Source of the DNA: Citrobacter amalonaticus
Lineage (GTDB): Bacteria > Pseudomonadota > Gammaproteobacteria > Enterobacterales > Enterobacteriaceae
Length of the DNA stretch: 64,000 bases
Assembly: GCF_002918555.1 (NCBI RefSeq)
Contig: NZ_PQMB01000002.1
Coordinates: 1,318,409-1,382,408 of the forward strand
Direction of reading: 5' to 3'
Under the pieces are notes generated by a model, which worked only from the letters and a program-made list of their open reading frames with translations, ran no database searches and was not told where the DNA came from. This document shows, in pieces, positions 38,370 through 48,603 of the stretch. The position numbers and the translations under genes were made by a program. Position 1 is the first letter of the stretch, and every line of letters starts with the position of its first letter.

Positions 38370-38838
38370 ATATTGATTTGCATATTTGGGGATGTTTGTA
38401 AATTAACATGCGTAGCTCCTCATTCTTCAGGGTTAGGATTAGATTGTTAAAGTGCATATAATTGTATAACACAGTCTTAAAAACATGTGTTTATTTATTA
38501 TATTTTTTAGTCCCATTCTTAAAATAAAAACGGCAATGATAATAAGTTGCGTGACTATTTTTTGCGATATAATACGTTTATTAATTACAAATCAAAGATT
38601 GAAATCTGACAGGGCTGATTATTTTATGATTCTAAATCAACATGATAATTTCAGGACAAAAACCACTTTAGTTATACGGTTTTTTTAAAGGGGAACATTA
38701 TCTGAAGAATATCAGTGAATTCCCCCCCCAAAAAAGACACTATTAAAATGTGGTTATTACTGACAGCCGGTACAGCACAGTCTGTGCTGTACCGGCTGCA
38801 ATGAAGATTTTTGGCTGGAAATGATGATTCCCCCGCGA
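38370..38838. other. Intergenic region between dctR and the end of the urease operon
   Basis: About 470 AT-rich bases between convergent genes. Contains TTAGGATTAGATTGTTAAAG at 38433-38452, which partly matches the published E. coli gad box. A short plus-strand ORF at 38485-38688 looks like noise. Confidence 0.5.
38764..38798 (-). terminator. 35-bp perfect palindrome after the nickel transporter gene
   Basis: 17-base arms (CAGCCGGTACAGCACAG and its complement) around one T, 40 bases after the nixA stop. Very strong hairpin, but without a T-run; it likely ends or stabilises the urease transcript. Confidence 0.6.
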
Positions 38839-39864
38839 TCAGGAGTCGGTCGATGGAAGTTTGTCATACCCCATAAACCAGTAATAACCCACTGAACACA
38901 GCCAACAAACGATGAAAACACCGATAATCCAAAACCCCATATCAGCAAGATTATCACTGAGATTTGCTATTCCATTCCACAGCCAGCCTGATAAATTCAT
39001 TTTTTCTCCCAGTAATCCCAGAGCCTGTACGCTGCCAATAAAAATAGCAATGAACGCAGAAATACCGGTAATTGTCATATTATAATAAAGTTTTTTTAGT
39101 GGCTTTGAAAACGCCCAACCGTAAACGCCGGTCATCAAATAATTATCAAGTGTGTCTACCAAAACCATGGCGGAAGCAAACAAAACGGGGAATACCAGTG
39201 TACTCCAGACATTCATACCATTGGTTGCAGTAATTGCGCTTATGCTTAAAACGCCAATCTCTGTTGCAGTATCAAATCCTAATCCAAAGAGCAGGCCAAC
39301 CCAATACATTTGTTGGCTTTTATTTATTAGCGTAAAAAGTCGTCTGAATAAACGGGATAAAATCCCTTGATTAACATTCTCTTGTACCTCGCGTTGCGAA
39401 AATGAACCTTTAATATGAATGGTGCGAAATTTCTTATAAATTGACAAGAATATTGTATAGTTCAGAAACGCAAATACCAGCAGGAACAGGGTGGATACCG
39501 TGGTACCGATGAGCCCACCAGTTTCCCGGAATTTTTCCAGCGACGCAGAATAAGTCATTGCTGTTATCGCAATAACGACTGATGCCAGCACCACGATTGT
39601 GGAGTGCCCTAAGGAAAAAAAAGTGCCAACAGCTATTGGCCTTTGTCCTTGCTGCATCAGCTTCCGCGTTACATTGTCAATGGCGACAATATGATCAGCA
39701 TCAACCGCGTGTCTTAGACCGAAACTATAAGCCAGTATAGCCATTCCCATAAGAAAGGTATTATCTTTGAACGCAATAAAAGCCCAACACCATGAAAGCA
39801 AATTAATGATAATTAAGCACAACAACAGGGTCTGGGTCGGAGTGAAGAATTTTGTTATGTTCAT
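38839..39864 (-). CDS. nixA: Nickel uptake permease (NixA/HoxN family)
   Basis: 341 aa from ATG 39864, chosen because AAGGTGG precedes it by 8 bases; the frame also extends 29 codons upstream over yut. Multi-pass membrane protein with the family nickel signature RHAVDADHI plus LGHSTIVV and LFGLGFDTATEIG. Brings Ni2+ into the cytoplasm for urease assembly. Last gene of the urease cluster, as in Yersinia. Confidence 0.93.
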   Translation of the reverse strand: MNITKFFTPTQTLLLCLIIINLLSWCWAFIAFKDNTFLMGMAILAYSFGLRHAVDADHIVAIDNVTRKLMQQGQRPIAVGTFFSLGHSTIVVLASVVIAITAMTYSASLEKFRETGGLIGTTVSTLFLLVFAFLNYTIFLSIYKKFRTIHIKGSFSQREVQENVNQGILSRLFRRLFTLINKSQQMYWVGLLFGLGFDTATEIGVLSISAITATNGMNVWSTLVFPVLFASAMVLVDTLDNYLMTGVYGWAFSKPLKKLYYNMTITGISAFIAIFIGSVQALGLLGEKMNLSGWLWNGIANLSDNLADMGFWIIGVFIVCWLCSVGYYWFMGYDKLPSTDS

Positions 39865-39886
39865 AACAACCACCTTATTCAGTTTT

Positions 39887-40879
39887 TTAATGACGATGTT
39901 CGGGCATGAATTCTTTATTTGGAACAAGGAATAACCATGAGGAAACAACAAATGGCATGGTTAATGTTGGTATGCCAAACGGCATTAACACAATATTCAT
40001 CGCAGCCTGGATGAAAACAGTGAAGATGACACCTGAAATGGTATAAACAAAGACCCGCCAGCAGGGATGATTAAATACCGTCCCCAGTGCAACGGATGTC
40101 AGCACGGCACTGAAAGCATAAAGTCCTGACTCAATATCATGAGCGTTAGCGCCCAGATAATAAGCAATTAGCGTTGCGACCAATGAACCGACAATGGCGT
40201 AGCAGGCGCATACGACAGATTCCACCGCGAGGCCAGCAAGAAAAAGTAAACTTGCCATGAATCCGGGAAATAAAAAGACCTGCGAAATGCCATGCATTGT
40301 ACCATTGACGAAAAAAGCTAGTGTGTAACTCTCATGGGGAGAGGGTATATAATGTTGCGATAATTCAGGAGGTGGTAAACCCGAACCATAGATATTATGA
40401 AAAGCATAGCTGGCAAGCAGAATGATCCAGGTCGTCAGGACGAATGGAGCTGTTAATGCGGCAACTTTCCACGTTTTTAATATATCTGCGATACATACTG
40501 TAGCAATTACAGATACGACACTGCCAATGACGAGACATAACCACATCATGGGTGTTGCTGTTATAAATACGGGAATTGCGATACCAACCAGACATCCATT
40601 ATAGCTATAGAGACCATCATACCACCCCTTTAAATCATGCGTTATACCTCCGGTCACAGAAGCCAGTAATGTGCCAACAACACAACCCCACGCAGCTAAG
40701 GGATTATTGTTACTATAGCTTGCAACAAATATCGCAATAAAAAATAATATCCCAGTAACGGGATTATTTTGAAACATTACCTGAGCACATCCACGTAATG
40801 AAATATCAATAATTCTGCATAGGTAATATTTATCAGTACAATTCTGCCATAATACTGAAATGGATTGTGTGTTCATCAT
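39887..40879 (-). CDS. yut: Urea transporter/channel (UT family)
   Basis: 330 aa hydrophobic protein of the UT family shared by bacteria and animals. Duplicated halves with NNP motifs (FQNNPVTGILFFIAIF, YSNNNPLAAWG) and conserved LP/NG features such as YNGCLVGIAIP. Lets urea cross the inner membrane to urease. Sits between ureD and nixA, an arrangement known from Yersinia. Confidence 0.93.
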   Translation of the reverse strand: MMNTQSISVLWQNCTDKYYLCRIIDISLRGCAQVMFQNNPVTGILFFIAIFVASYSNNNPLAAWGCVVGTLLASVTGGITHDLKGWYDGLYSYNGCLVGIAIPVFITATPMMWLCLVIGSVVSVIATVCIADILKTWKVAALTAPFVLTTWIILLASYAFHNIYGSGLPPPELSQHYIPSPHESYTLAFFVNGTMHGISQVFLFPGFMASLLFLAGLAVESVVCACYAIVGSLVATLIAYYLGANAHDIESGLYAFSAVLTSVALGTVFNHPCWRVFVYTISGVIFTVFIQAAMNIVLMPFGIPTLTMPFVVSSWLFLVPNKEFMPEHRH

Positions 40880-40911
40880 CGGTCGCCAGAATAAATAAGA
40901 TAGCGTGAGTG

Positions 40912-41862
40912 TTATTTCTTCCAGATAAAGGGAGGCGGCAGGTCAGCATTCAGTGCAACTTTTCTGGTCAGCGCCCAAATTTTACGAATGTGTTTTTTAA
41001 CAACCCCACTATCATTAGCAAGTATTTTAAAAATAAGACCAGATTCAGCGGGCAGTGTTGATATACCATAGCAACACTCTTCGCAGTAATGTGAATCGCA
41101 GGCTGCCATGATTGATGCAATATTCATTTGAGGTGTTAATATGAACACTGTCCCCAGGATCTGATAATTACCCATAACGCCAATATCCGCCATAGAATAT
41201 GCCTGAGGGCTTAGTTGAATTTGCTCCTTAAAAACAACGTGTCCAGATTCATCCTTTGCAGATACCGTTGAAGAGTAATAGTCAAATCCGTTAAGCTCAT
41301 TTTCATGATGGTAGCGACGGCCAGATATAATAATTTCAGAGTAAATAAGGGTGGAACTCCTTGTATACCCAATAACTGTATCATTAATGAATCTCGCCTG
41401 CCGATGTAATATTAAAGGATCCGGCATATATTCGAGATAAGCGTTGTTATTAAGCGTGATAAATTGAACCTGCGCACCATAGTTCTGCTCCATCGAGTGA
41501 ACTTTAGTTGCTGATTGTGTAGTGACATAAGCATAAGCATTTTCACCAACATTAATTGACAGTGCGATTCTGTCCCCTTGTAATATGCATCCAGAAGTAG
41601 ACATCACGGTAACGCAGGGGAGACCAGGCAATGCTTCATCATGGTATAACGCCTTTTGAGCAAAAAGAGGTATTCGCTTTTCCATTTGATGAAGAATACT
41701 TTTATCGCCGGCATACCTGAAACCCAGATGTAAAAATCCATCCTTGCCAACTGCACCGCTGGGCATTTGTTCAGGCTCCTGACGATATGCCAAAGGTATC
41801 CGTTTATCCCAGAGCATTCGAGTCTCTTCCAGCATGTCATTCCACTTCTGAAGGTGAGTCAT
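40912..41862 (-). CDS. ureD: Urease accessory protein UreD
   Basis: 316 aa from ATG 41862 with CAGGG 9 bases upstream; it overlaps ureG's end by 26 bases. UreD motifs: [16 protein letters not shown]-type strand [40 protein letters not shown]. Scaffold that, with UreF and UreG, delivers nickel to the urease active site. Placement after ureG, rather than before ureA as in Klebsiella, defines the Yersinia-like gene order. Confidence 0.93.
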   Translation of the reverse strand: MTHLQKWNDMLEETRMLWDKRIPLAYRQEPEQMPSGAVGKDGFLHLGFRYAGDKSILHQMEKRIPLFAQKALYHDEALPGLPCVTVMSTSGCILQGDRIALSINVGENAYAYVTTQSATKVHSMEQNYGAQVQFITLNNNAYLEYMPDPLILHRQARFINDTVIGYTRSSTLIYSEIIISGRRYHHENELNGFDYYSSTVSAKDESGHVVFKEQIQLSPQAYSMADIGVMGNYQILGTVFILTPQMNIASIMAACDSHYCEECCYGISTLPAESGLIFKILANDSGVVKKHIRKIWALTRKVALNADLPPPFIWKK

Positions 41863-42496
41863 CTCTTTTTCCCTGGATAGCATGACCAAATAAAAAATTG
41901 CGTTCAATCATGTCGACGAGTTGCTCAATACCCTCACCTGTTTTGCAGTTAGTTAAAATATATGGGCGATTATTTCTTACATATCGGGTATCAGATTCCA
42001 TTACATCCAGGCTGGCTCCTACGTAAGGTGCCAGGTCAATTTTATTGATGATCAGAATGTCAGCCTGAACCAGGCCCGGGCCGTTCTTGCGAGGGATTTT
42101 TTCTCCTTCTGCAACATCAATTACATAAATATAAAAGTCAGCAAGAGCGGGGCTGAATGTCAGAGTCAGGTTGTCGCCACCGCTCTCAATCATAATTAAG
42201 TCGCTATGTGGAAATTTTTCTTCCATCTCCTCAACCGCAGCAATATTCATACTGGGATCTTCACGAACGGCGGTATGTGGACATGCGCCAGTTTCAACAC
42301 CAATGATCTTTTCTTCTTCCAGTATTCCTTTAAGTGTTCTTTTAACCTGTTTTGCATCCTCTGTTGTTACAATATCATTTGTTACTATTAATGGCTTATA
42401 TCCACGGCGAATAAGAACAGGAGTAATAACTTCAATAATTGCTGTTTTCCCTGAACCTACGGGACCACCAATACCAATCCGGGTAATTTTCTTCAT
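41837..42496 (-). CDS. ureG: Urease accessory GTPase UreG
   Basis: 219 aa SIMIBI-class GTPase. P-loop [12 protein letters not shown], invariant CPH-type nickel motif in [15 protein letters not shown], and the [10 protein letters not shown] guanine motif. Hydrolyses GTP to drive nickel insertion. GAGGTC precedes the ATG. Confidence 0.97.
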   Translation of the reverse strand: MKKITRIGIGGPVGSGKTAIIEVITPVLIRRGYKPLIVTNDIVTTEDAKQVKRTLKGILEEEKIIGVETGACPHTAVREDPSMNIAAVEEMEEKFPHSDLIMIESGGDNLTLTFSPALADFYIYVIDVAEGEKIPRKNGPGLVQADILIINKIDLAPYVGASLDVMESDTRYVRNNRPYILTNCKTGEGIEQLVDMIERNFLFGHAIQGKRDDSPSEVE

Positions 42497-42508
42497 TGCA
42501 GACCTCAG

Positions 42509-43192
42509 TTAACTCATAAACAAACGCACATGGGCATCGACATGAATTGCAGCCAGAATGTCGATGACAGGTGAAAAAGAAGACATTTCTTCAGGCCGGG
42601 TGCTAAGCGCTATTGCACAATAATCAGGAAATAGTGTGCTGACTTCGGCCAATATTTTTTGACTATCCAGATGAGTAATGCGCATAAGTCTTTGGGCTGC
42701 GCTCAGGAGCGTCATAGCAACACCATAGAAATGCATAACCAGCATTTCTTGTTCATCGATTTTCAAATAGTTCATGAGCAGTGCATGAGAAACAGGATAC
42801 GTACCCGCAACCTTTCTAAGGCGAATCTGTTCAAGCCACCAGTCAAAAATCTCAGCATGATAAATCGCAGAGGAAAGCTCTGTTAACTTTTTACCCATTC
42901 TCTGGGTCATTAGCCGCGACTCTGCTGTCAGTTTTCTACTGATAACATCATGATCAATGAAGATAAGTTCATCTGGCATATTATTATTACAGGAACGCAT
43001 CGCTTGTATTTGTGCAACGGCATCGCATTTTGCCGCCTGTAATAAGGCGGTACAGACATACTGTTTCAGAGTCTGCCGATCATAAACAATACCACATGAA
43101 ATAGCAGACTCAACACCACAGGAAAAGGTAAATGCCCCAACAGGAAGAACAGAATCTCCAAACTGTAATATTCGTGCGATGTTCAATATCAT
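42509..43192 (-). CDS. ureF: Urease accessory protein UreF
   Basis: 227 aa from ATG 43192, after the ureE stop with an AGGAAAG site; it matches the length of Yersinia UreF. Longer starts (43261, 43234) would overlap ureE. Motifs: ILQFGDSVLPVGAFTFSCG, ESRLMTQRMGKKL, GVAMTLLSAAQRLMRITH. Helical partner of UreD/UreG in nickel delivery. Confidence 0.9.
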   Translation of the reverse strand: MILNIARILQFGDSVLPVGAFTFSCGVESAISCGIVYDRQTLKQYVCTALLQAAKCDAVAQIQAMRSCNNNMPDELIFIDHDVISRKLTAESRLMTQRMGKKLTELSSAIYHAEIFDWWLEQIRLRKVAGTYPVSHALLMNYLKIDEQEMLVMHFYGVAMTLLSAAQRLMRITHLDSQKILAEVSTLFPDYCAIALSTRPEEMSSFSPVIDILAAIHVDAHVRLFMS

Positions 43193-43214
43193 GGATGGAC
43201 TCTTTCCTGGCATG

Positions 43215-43778
43215 TTAGCGATCGACATGGACATGTGTATGTGCTTCCTCAACACCGCCAAAAAGTAGTCTGGATTCTGATGGTGTTAAGAGTGGAATCA
43301 CTTTTTCACCTTCGGTGAAATAATATTCATCTTCAGAGTAACCATGTGATTTCATGACTGAACACATCATTTTATCGGCAACAACGACAGGAACATAAAC
43401 ACAGTAGCCTTTTATTACTGCTTTCCAGTGTTGATTTCCTAAGGCATGTCCTAATTCAAACGATCTGGCGAGAAGATCGGTAATCCTTTCCACACCAAAT
43501 AGTCCGAGATCGACAATCATAACGCGCCGGAGATGGATTTTTACAGTGAGTAAGTAACGATTTTTTTTGTCATATAAAAGAATATCGCCATCATTAAGAC
43601 GGAGGTGACGATCGAGGGACAGCCCAATATCGTAGCCGAATTTGCTTTTTTTACGGCAACGACTTTTTTGCGCTTCCCATTGCTCAAGCACCAGTATATC
43701 GTGCTTCAGTTCTTCAGCAGAAAAATCAAAACCCGTTCGCGAATTAATATTTCCCAGGATTTTTTCAATCAGATACAT
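43215..43778 (-). CDS. ureE: Urease nickel metallochaperone UreE
   Basis: 187 aa. N-terminal peptide-binding domain and a metal-binding second domain (LGHALGNQHWKAVIKGYCVYVP). The histidine tail is short (EEAHTHVHVDR), unlike the long His-rich tail of Klebsiella UreE. Supplies nickel to UreG. Lies 13 bases after ureC. Confidence 0.93.
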   Translation of the reverse strand: MYLIEKILGNINSRTGFDFSAEELKHDILVLEQWEAQKSRCRKKSKFGYDIGLSLDRHLRLNDGDILLYDKKNRYLLTVKIHLRRVMIVDLGLFGVERITDLLARSFELGHALGNQHWKAVIKGYCVYVPVVVADKMMCSVMKSHGYSEDEYYFTEGEKVIPLLTPSESRLLFGGVEEAHTHVHVDR

Positions 43779-43791
43779 CGCTATTTTCCTT

Positions 43792-45510
43792 TTAACTAAA
43801 GAAATATTTTTGATTCATGACTGCCGTTTTAATTGGCTGACAGGTTGCGTGCACACCATCGACTCTCACAGCGAATGTCTCTGGGTCCACCTCAATGTGA
43901 GGTGTAGCATTGTTTCTGATGAGATCGCGCTTGCCAATGTTACGGCAGTTGCTTACCGCAATGACCTGCCTCTCAAGCCCTGCCTTCTCTTTGACATCAT
44001 CATCAAGGGCCGCCTGAGAAACGAAAGTGACGCATGTATCCTGGAGTGTTTTGCCCATTGCACCAAACATGGGGCGATAAAACACCGGTTGGGGAGTGGG
44101 CAAAGAAGCATTAGGATCGCCCATTAGCGACCAGTTAATCATTCCCCCTTTAATAATGAGTTTCGGTTTGGCCCCAAAGAATTGTGGTTCCCAGAGCACG
44201 AGGTCAGCCATCTTACCCACCTCAACAGACCCCAGGATATGGCTAACACCTTGCGTAATTGCAGGGTTAATCGTAATTTTGGCGACATAGCGCAGAACAC
44301 GAAAATTATCATTACCCGGACTGTCTTCCGGTAATTTCCCGCGGGCGACTTTCATTGCATGGGCTGTTTGTACCAGGCGCAACCAGTTTTCACCTGCGCG
44401 TCCCATTGCCTGAGAATCGCTGGAAAACATGGAAATGACGCCCATATCATGCAGAACATTTTCTGCCGCAATAGTTTCAGGTCGAACCCGACTTTCGGCG
44501 AACGATACGTCAGCGGCAACGTTGGGATTCAAGTTATGACATACCATAATCATATCGAATAATTCGGCCTGGCTGTTGACACCAAAAGGTAACGTCGGAT
44601 TCGTGGACCCAGGCAGCACGTTTGGCTGGCCGGCGACTCTAATAATGTCTGGGGCGTGACCACCGCCTGCACCTTCTGTATGAAAGGTATGTATTGCTCG
44701 TCCCTCAAAAGCGGCAATCGTATTTTCGACATAGCCCGCTTCATTAAGACTGTCAGTGTGTACCGAAACCTGAATATCCATATCATCTGCGGTGCGGAGC
44801 GCATGTCGGAGCGCATTTGGCGTAGCCCCCCAGTCTTCATGTACCTTTAGCCCTACGGCACCTGCAATGATTTGTTCTTCGAGTGGCGTTTTATCATAGG
44901 CATTTCCTTTGCCTAGCAGTCCAATATTGACTGGAATGCCTTCCCAGGCACGTAACATCGCGCGCATATTTTTAGGACCCGCGGTTACAGTAGTACCATT
45001 CGTTCCATCGGTTGGTCCTATGCCGCCACCGAAGAAGGTGGTAATTCCGTTAGATAATGCAGCATAAGCTTGTTGAGGGGAGATTAAGTGAATATGTGAG
45101 TCAATACCTGCCGCTGTCAGAAGCAGGTGTTCCCCTGAAATAGCATCGGTGCTAATCCCAACCGTCATCCCTGGCGTTATGCCGGACATAATTGAAGGAT
45201 TGCCACTTTTACCGATCCCAGAGATACGGCCATCTTTAATTCCAACATCTGCTTTAATCACGCCAAGTCTTGCATCGACGATAGTGACATTTGTGATGAC
45301 CAGATCGAGAACGCCCTGGTCGCGGGTACACTGATTATTAGCGCCCATGCCATCACGTAACGATTTACCGCCACCATAAACTGCCTCATCGCCATAACCG
45401 CGAAGATCGTTTTCGATCTCAATATACAAATCGGTTTCGCCTAACCGAATTTTATCACCGGTAGTTGGACCAAAAAGACTGGCATATTCTCTTCTGGATA
45501 TTGTTGGCAT
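43792..45510 (-). CDS. ureC: Urease catalytic (alpha) subunit
   Basis: 572 aa. All known nickel and catalytic residues are present, each five positions above Klebsiella numbering: H139 and H141 (DSHIHLI), carbamylated K222 (GLKVHEDWG), H251 (SVHTD), H277 (FHTEGAGGGH), H325 on the flap (MVCHNLNP) and D365. Hydrolyses urea to ammonia and carbamate in the cytoplasm, consuming protons. Separate ureA, ureB and ureC genes match the three-subunit enteric form. The full set of accessory genes follows. Confidence 0.98.
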   Translation of the reverse strand: MPTISRREYASLFGPTTGDKIRLGETDLYIEIENDLRGYGDEAVYGGGKSLRDGMGANNQCTRDQGVLDLVITNVTIVDARLGVIKADVGIKDGRISGIGKSGNPSIMSGITPGMTVGISTDAISGEHLLLTAAGIDSHIHLISPQQAYAALSNGITTFFGGGIGPTDGTNGTTVTAGPKNMRAMLRAWEGIPVNIGLLGKGNAYDKTPLEEQIIAGAVGLKVHEDWGATPNALRHALRTADDMDIQVSVHTDSLNEAGYVENTIAAFEGRAIHTFHTEGAGGGHAPDIIRVAGQPNVLPGSTNPTLPFGVNSQAELFDMIMVCHNLNPNVAADVSFAESRVRPETIAAENVLHDMGVISMFSSDSQAMGRAGENWLRLVQTAHAMKVARGKLPEDSPGNDNFRVLRYVAKITINPAITQGVSHILGSVEVGKMADLVLWEPQFFGAKPKLIIKGGMINWSLMGDPNASLPTPQPVFYRPMFGAMGKTLQDTCVTFVSQAALDDDVKEKAGLERQVIAVSNCRNIGKRDLIRNNATPHIEVDPETFAVRVDGVHATCQPIKTAVMNQKYFFS

Positions 45511-45519
45511 AAAAGAACC

Positions 45520-45942
45520 TTAGTCAGGATTGTTCGACATTTTGAAACCGGCACGTTTTGCATTAGCAATGAGTGATTTCAGCTTTATTGGATCTTCAAT
45601 GACTTCGGCGAGCTGCAGGCCTGTCATATCAACAAGGTTATTAAAGCCAAAAATATCTTTATCTCCGCTATAGGGGATAAGTTCTACCTCAATTTCATCA
45701 CCTGGTTCAAAACGAATTGCCGTTGTTGCGGTGATATTTAAACGTTTTCCCAAAGCATCTGCTCTGTTAAATTCGAGTTCTTTATTTACTTCAAAAAAAT
45801 GGAAGTGCGATCCTACCTGAATCGGACGATCGCCTGTATTCCTGACTCGAACTTTGGTTACCGGTTTATCGGTATTAAATGAAATTGGAGACGTCTGTAA
45901 AACATAACCACCGTAGGGTATGTTTGTTTTTTCTTGAGACAT
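45520..45942 (-). CDS. ureB: Urease beta subunit
   Basis: 140 aa, longer than the 101-106 aa Klebsiella-type subunit and like the Yersinia/Morganella form. Contains IPYGGYVLQTSPISFNTD and the family signature HFHFFEVNKELEFNRADALG, RLNITATTAIRFEPGDE. Nine bases separate it from ureC. Confidence 0.96.
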   Translation of the reverse strand: MSQEKTNIPYGGYVLQTSPISFNTDKPVTKVRVRNTGDRPIQVGSHFHFFEVNKELEFNRADALGKRLNITATTAIRFEPGDEIEVELIPYSGDKDIFGFNNLVDMTGLQLAEVIEDPIKLKSLIANAKRAGFKMSNNPD

Positions 45943-45960
45943 ACGCGGTTTCTCCTGCCA

Positions 45961-46263
45961 TTAGCGAATCGGGTCGTGTACGGTAATCAGTCTGCTACCA
46001 TCAGTAAAAACTGCTTCAACCTGGATTTGTGGAATAAGATCCGCGACGCCTTCCATAACATCTTCTTTTGTAAGAACATCTCGGGACTGATTCATTACGG
46101 TCTCCAGATCGTTTCCCTCCCGGGCGCTCTCCATGGCAGTAGAAACAATAATAGAGACGGCCTCAGGATAATTCAGTTTCACCCCTTTTTCTTTGCGACT
46201 TTGAGCAACACTGGCAAGAGAATAAATCATTATTTTCTCTATTTCTCTGGGACTCAGTTTCAT
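45961..46263 (-). CDS. ureA: Urease gamma subunit
   Basis: 100 aa, standard gamma length. Starts MKLSPREIEKIMIYSLASVA and carries KLNYPEAVSIIVSTAMESAREG. Only 3 bases separate it from the amt stop, so amt and ureA are almost certainly on one transcript. Confidence 0.97.
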   Translation of the reverse strand: MKLSPREIEKIMIYSLASVAQSRKEKGVKLNYPEAVSIIVSTAMESAREGNDLETVMNQSRDVLTKEDVMEGVADLIPQIQVEAVFTDGSRLITVHDPIR

Positions 46264-46266
46264 ATG

Positions 46267-47526
46267 TCACTCCCTTCCTGATGGGGTATAGGCATTTTCG
46301 CCAAATGCTGAATAATCTGGTGACTGGCGAGCATCATTGGTTAAAATTCTTACCTGGGTAAACTTATTTATTATCCACAAAATAAGAAGGGTAAAGATAA
46401 AAGACCACAAACTAGTAATAAGTACGGCAGCAAGTTGTTTTAAAACGGGTAACATCCCGCCACCTTCGAGCAAACCTGCAGGTCCTTTATAGTTCCATGC
46501 TTGTGATGCAAAAACGCCCACCAAAACAGAGCCGGTAATGCCTCCCATCCCATGCACACCAAAAACATCCAGTGCATCATCAACATATTTTTTCACGAAC
46601 AATGCGCAGTAATAGCAGACCACACCCGCGATAATGCCAATTAATGCTGCTGATTGTATTGAAATATAACCTGCCGCAGGCGTAATCGTTGCAAGACCAG
46701 CAATGGCTCCTGTCAGGAAACCAACAAATTTGGGTTTTCCGGTATGTGCTTTTTCAATTAACAACCATGTTGTACCGGCAAAAGCCGCAGCGATGTCGGT
46801 CGTTACAAAAGCAGAGACAGTTATCGTATTAACCTGAAATTCAGAGCCAGCGTTAAATCCATACCACCCAAACCAAAGTAAGCCAGCACCAAGAGCAATA
46901 TAGGGTATGTTATGGCTACCATCAGGTTTAATCAGCCGCCTTCCAACGTACAATGCGGAAGCTAGCGCGGCAAACCCCGCAGTTGCATGAACAACAATAC
47001 CGCCGGCAAAATCCACCACGCCCCATTTAGCCATCAGACCTTGTGGACTCCAGATCATGTGCGCAAACGGGCAGTAGACGAATAATGTCCAAAGAGTAAT
47101 AAAAATGAGATAGGCCTTAAAATTTACCCTACCAACAAAAGCTCCGGTGATTAGAGCCGGGGTAATAATGGCGAACATCATTTGGTAAACAAAATGTACT
47201 AAAACCGGTATCCCCGCATGATTTCCGATAAAAAGCGTATTCGCATTAATATTATGCAAAAAAGCGTAATAAAAGGGATTGCCGACTATACCATTCAGGC
47301 TGGGGCCGAAGGCCAGAGAATATCCCACACAAAACCACAATATAGCTACCCAGCTCATAGAGACAAAACTTTGAAACATGATTGTGAGTATGCCTTTACG
47401 CTGGACTAAGCCACCGTAGAAAAAGGCAAGTCCTGGTGTCATTAACATTACCAGACTGGCACATAACAACATAAATGCTGTATTAGCCGCATCCAGCATT
47501 TGAAACTGTACAGGTAATATTCCCAT
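46267..47526 (-). CDS. amt: Ammonium channel (Amt family)
   Basis: 419 aa with 11 helices. Amt features: PGLAFFYGGLVQRKGIL, WFCVGYSLAFG, DFAGGIVVHATAGFAALASAL with the pore histidine, and FGVHGMGGITGS with the second pore histidine. Passes ammonia/ammonium across the inner membrane. Being first before ureA, it probably vents urease-made ammonia to the periplasm or recovers it. Similar ure-plus-amt arrangements are reported for Edwardsiella ictaluri. It starts 89 bases after hdeB on the same strand with no clear terminator between. Confidence 0.95.
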   Translation of the reverse strand: MGILPVQFQMLDAANTAFMLLCASLVMLMTPGLAFFYGGLVQRKGILTIMFQSFVSMSWVAILWFCVGYSLAFGPSLNGIVGNPFYYAFLHNINANTLFIGNHAGIPVLVHFVYQMMFAIITPALITGAFVGRVNFKAYLIFITLWTLFVYCPFAHMIWSPQGLMAKWGVVDFAGGIVVHATAGFAALASALYVGRRLIKPDGSHNIPYIALGAGLLWFGWYGFNAGSEFQVNTITVSAFVTTDIAAAFAGTTWLLIEKAHTGKPKFVGFLTGAIAGLATITPAAGYISIQSAALIGIIAGVVCYYCALFVKKYVDDALDVFGVHGMGGITGSVLVGVFASQAWNYKGPAGLLEGGGMLPVLKQLAAVLITSLWSFIFTLLILWIINKFTQVRILTNDARQSPDYSAFGENAYTPSGRE

Positions 47527-47615
47527 ATACCCTGAGCCCCTTGCTTAAGGTTATCAATATTATGTGGTTTAGCTTTCTACAGACGAAGGGCTAAGCACAA
47601 TTCAGATGTTTACAA

Positions 47616-47909
47616 CTAGTTATTGGTCCTGAAAGAATATAATTCCAACTGAGGGTTATGTTTGCAATATTCAATAACCTGCGGAATGCTGGTAAGGTCT
47701 GTTTCATTCAAAGAGACAGAGTCTCCACCTTTATAAACAGTTTCTTCATTTAGCATCCACCATGCTACGGGGAGCATAGCTTTGGGGTTCAGGTTGATAA
47801 ATTCCTGGCAGGTCATTTTATCTGGGCTGTTATCTGCTGAATGCGCCATTTGTGTATTCAGCATTAATAGCGAGAGTAAAGCTGCCATAGTGATAAAAAC
47901 ACGTTTCAT
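47616..47909 (-). CDS. hdeB: Periplasmic acid-stress chaperone HdeB
   Basis: 97 aa from ATG 47909, four codons inside the longer frame, starting a clean signal peptide (cut AHS/ADN). HdeB pattern: MTCQEFINLNPKAMLPVAWWM and IPQVIEYCKHNP with the two disulfide cysteines. Acid-activated chaperone that holds unfolded periplasmic proteins at low pH. Follows hdeA by about 115 bases on the same strand. Confidence 0.93.
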   Translation of the reverse strand: MKRVFITMAALLSLLMLNTQMAHSADNSPDKMTCQEFINLNPKAMLPVAWWMLNEETVYKGGDSVSLNETDLTSIPQVIEYCKHNPQLELYSFRTNN

Positions 47910-48025
47910 ATATAATCTCATCGTGAACGGTTGGATACAATTAATTTACTGAAGCAAGAACAGTTAGATTACAGTTCTCGCTTCAGTGATATTAGTAATA
48001 GCAATATTTATCAGTTTTTGTTCAA

Positions 48026-48340
48026 TTACATATCCTTCTTGATTTTCTCCCACTCACTGTCGGCTTTCTTCTTGAAATTGGCTTTTTTATCCTGCATGCA
48101 TGCCTGAACTACTGCCGGGGTAACGGTTTCAACACCCTGCACATCCAGTACGGCATCCTCCGGTTTGTCCTTCTTATTTAATGCTTCAGCAAAACCAACA
48201 GCAGTGGGCTGGAATGTGGCATCAGTGGCAAGAAAATCTTCGCAGGTCCATTGGCTGAGGGGTTTATGGTTTTCTGCCGCCTGGCTCAGGGCTGGAATGA
48301 TGAGCAGGGTGCCAACGATAATACTTAATGTTTTATTCAT
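48026..48340 (-). CDS. hdeA: Periplasmic acid-stress chaperone HdeA
   Basis: 104 aa with signal peptide cut at SQA/AEN. Cysteines C33 and C81 are 48 apart, as in E. coli HdeA. Motifs WTCEDFLATDATFQPTAVGF and TPAVVQACMQDK. At pH below 3 it partially unfolds and protects periplasmic proteins. Divergent from hdeD, as in E. coli. Confidence 0.96.
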   Translation of the reverse strand: MNKTLSIIVGTLLIIPALSQAAENHKPLSQWTCEDFLATDATFQPTAVGFAEALNKKDKPEDAVLDVQGVETVTPAVVQACMQDKKANFKKKADSEWEKIKKDM

Positions 48341-48603
48341 CTAACATACCTCTTGTATCAATTATTAACGACAGGTGGAAAGTCTGATAGCGACAATAAA
48401 TATATATACTGGAATGGCTTAATTGTCATATTTTTAATGAATTGGAATTTTTTATATACATTATATTTTCTTTTAATTTTAAAGGGTTACACCAGGTTTA
48501 AGAGGAAATTATCAGACTATTTTATTAAAGTAATGTTATTTATTGCTGATATTTAGCATAGATTAATGATGCCAATCGCGTTCTATCTAAATGGAGAAGA
48601 CTA

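Noticed and set aside
38485..38688. Short plus-strand hydrophobic ORF after dctR
   Set aside because: AT-rich low-complexity sequence with no ribosome site.
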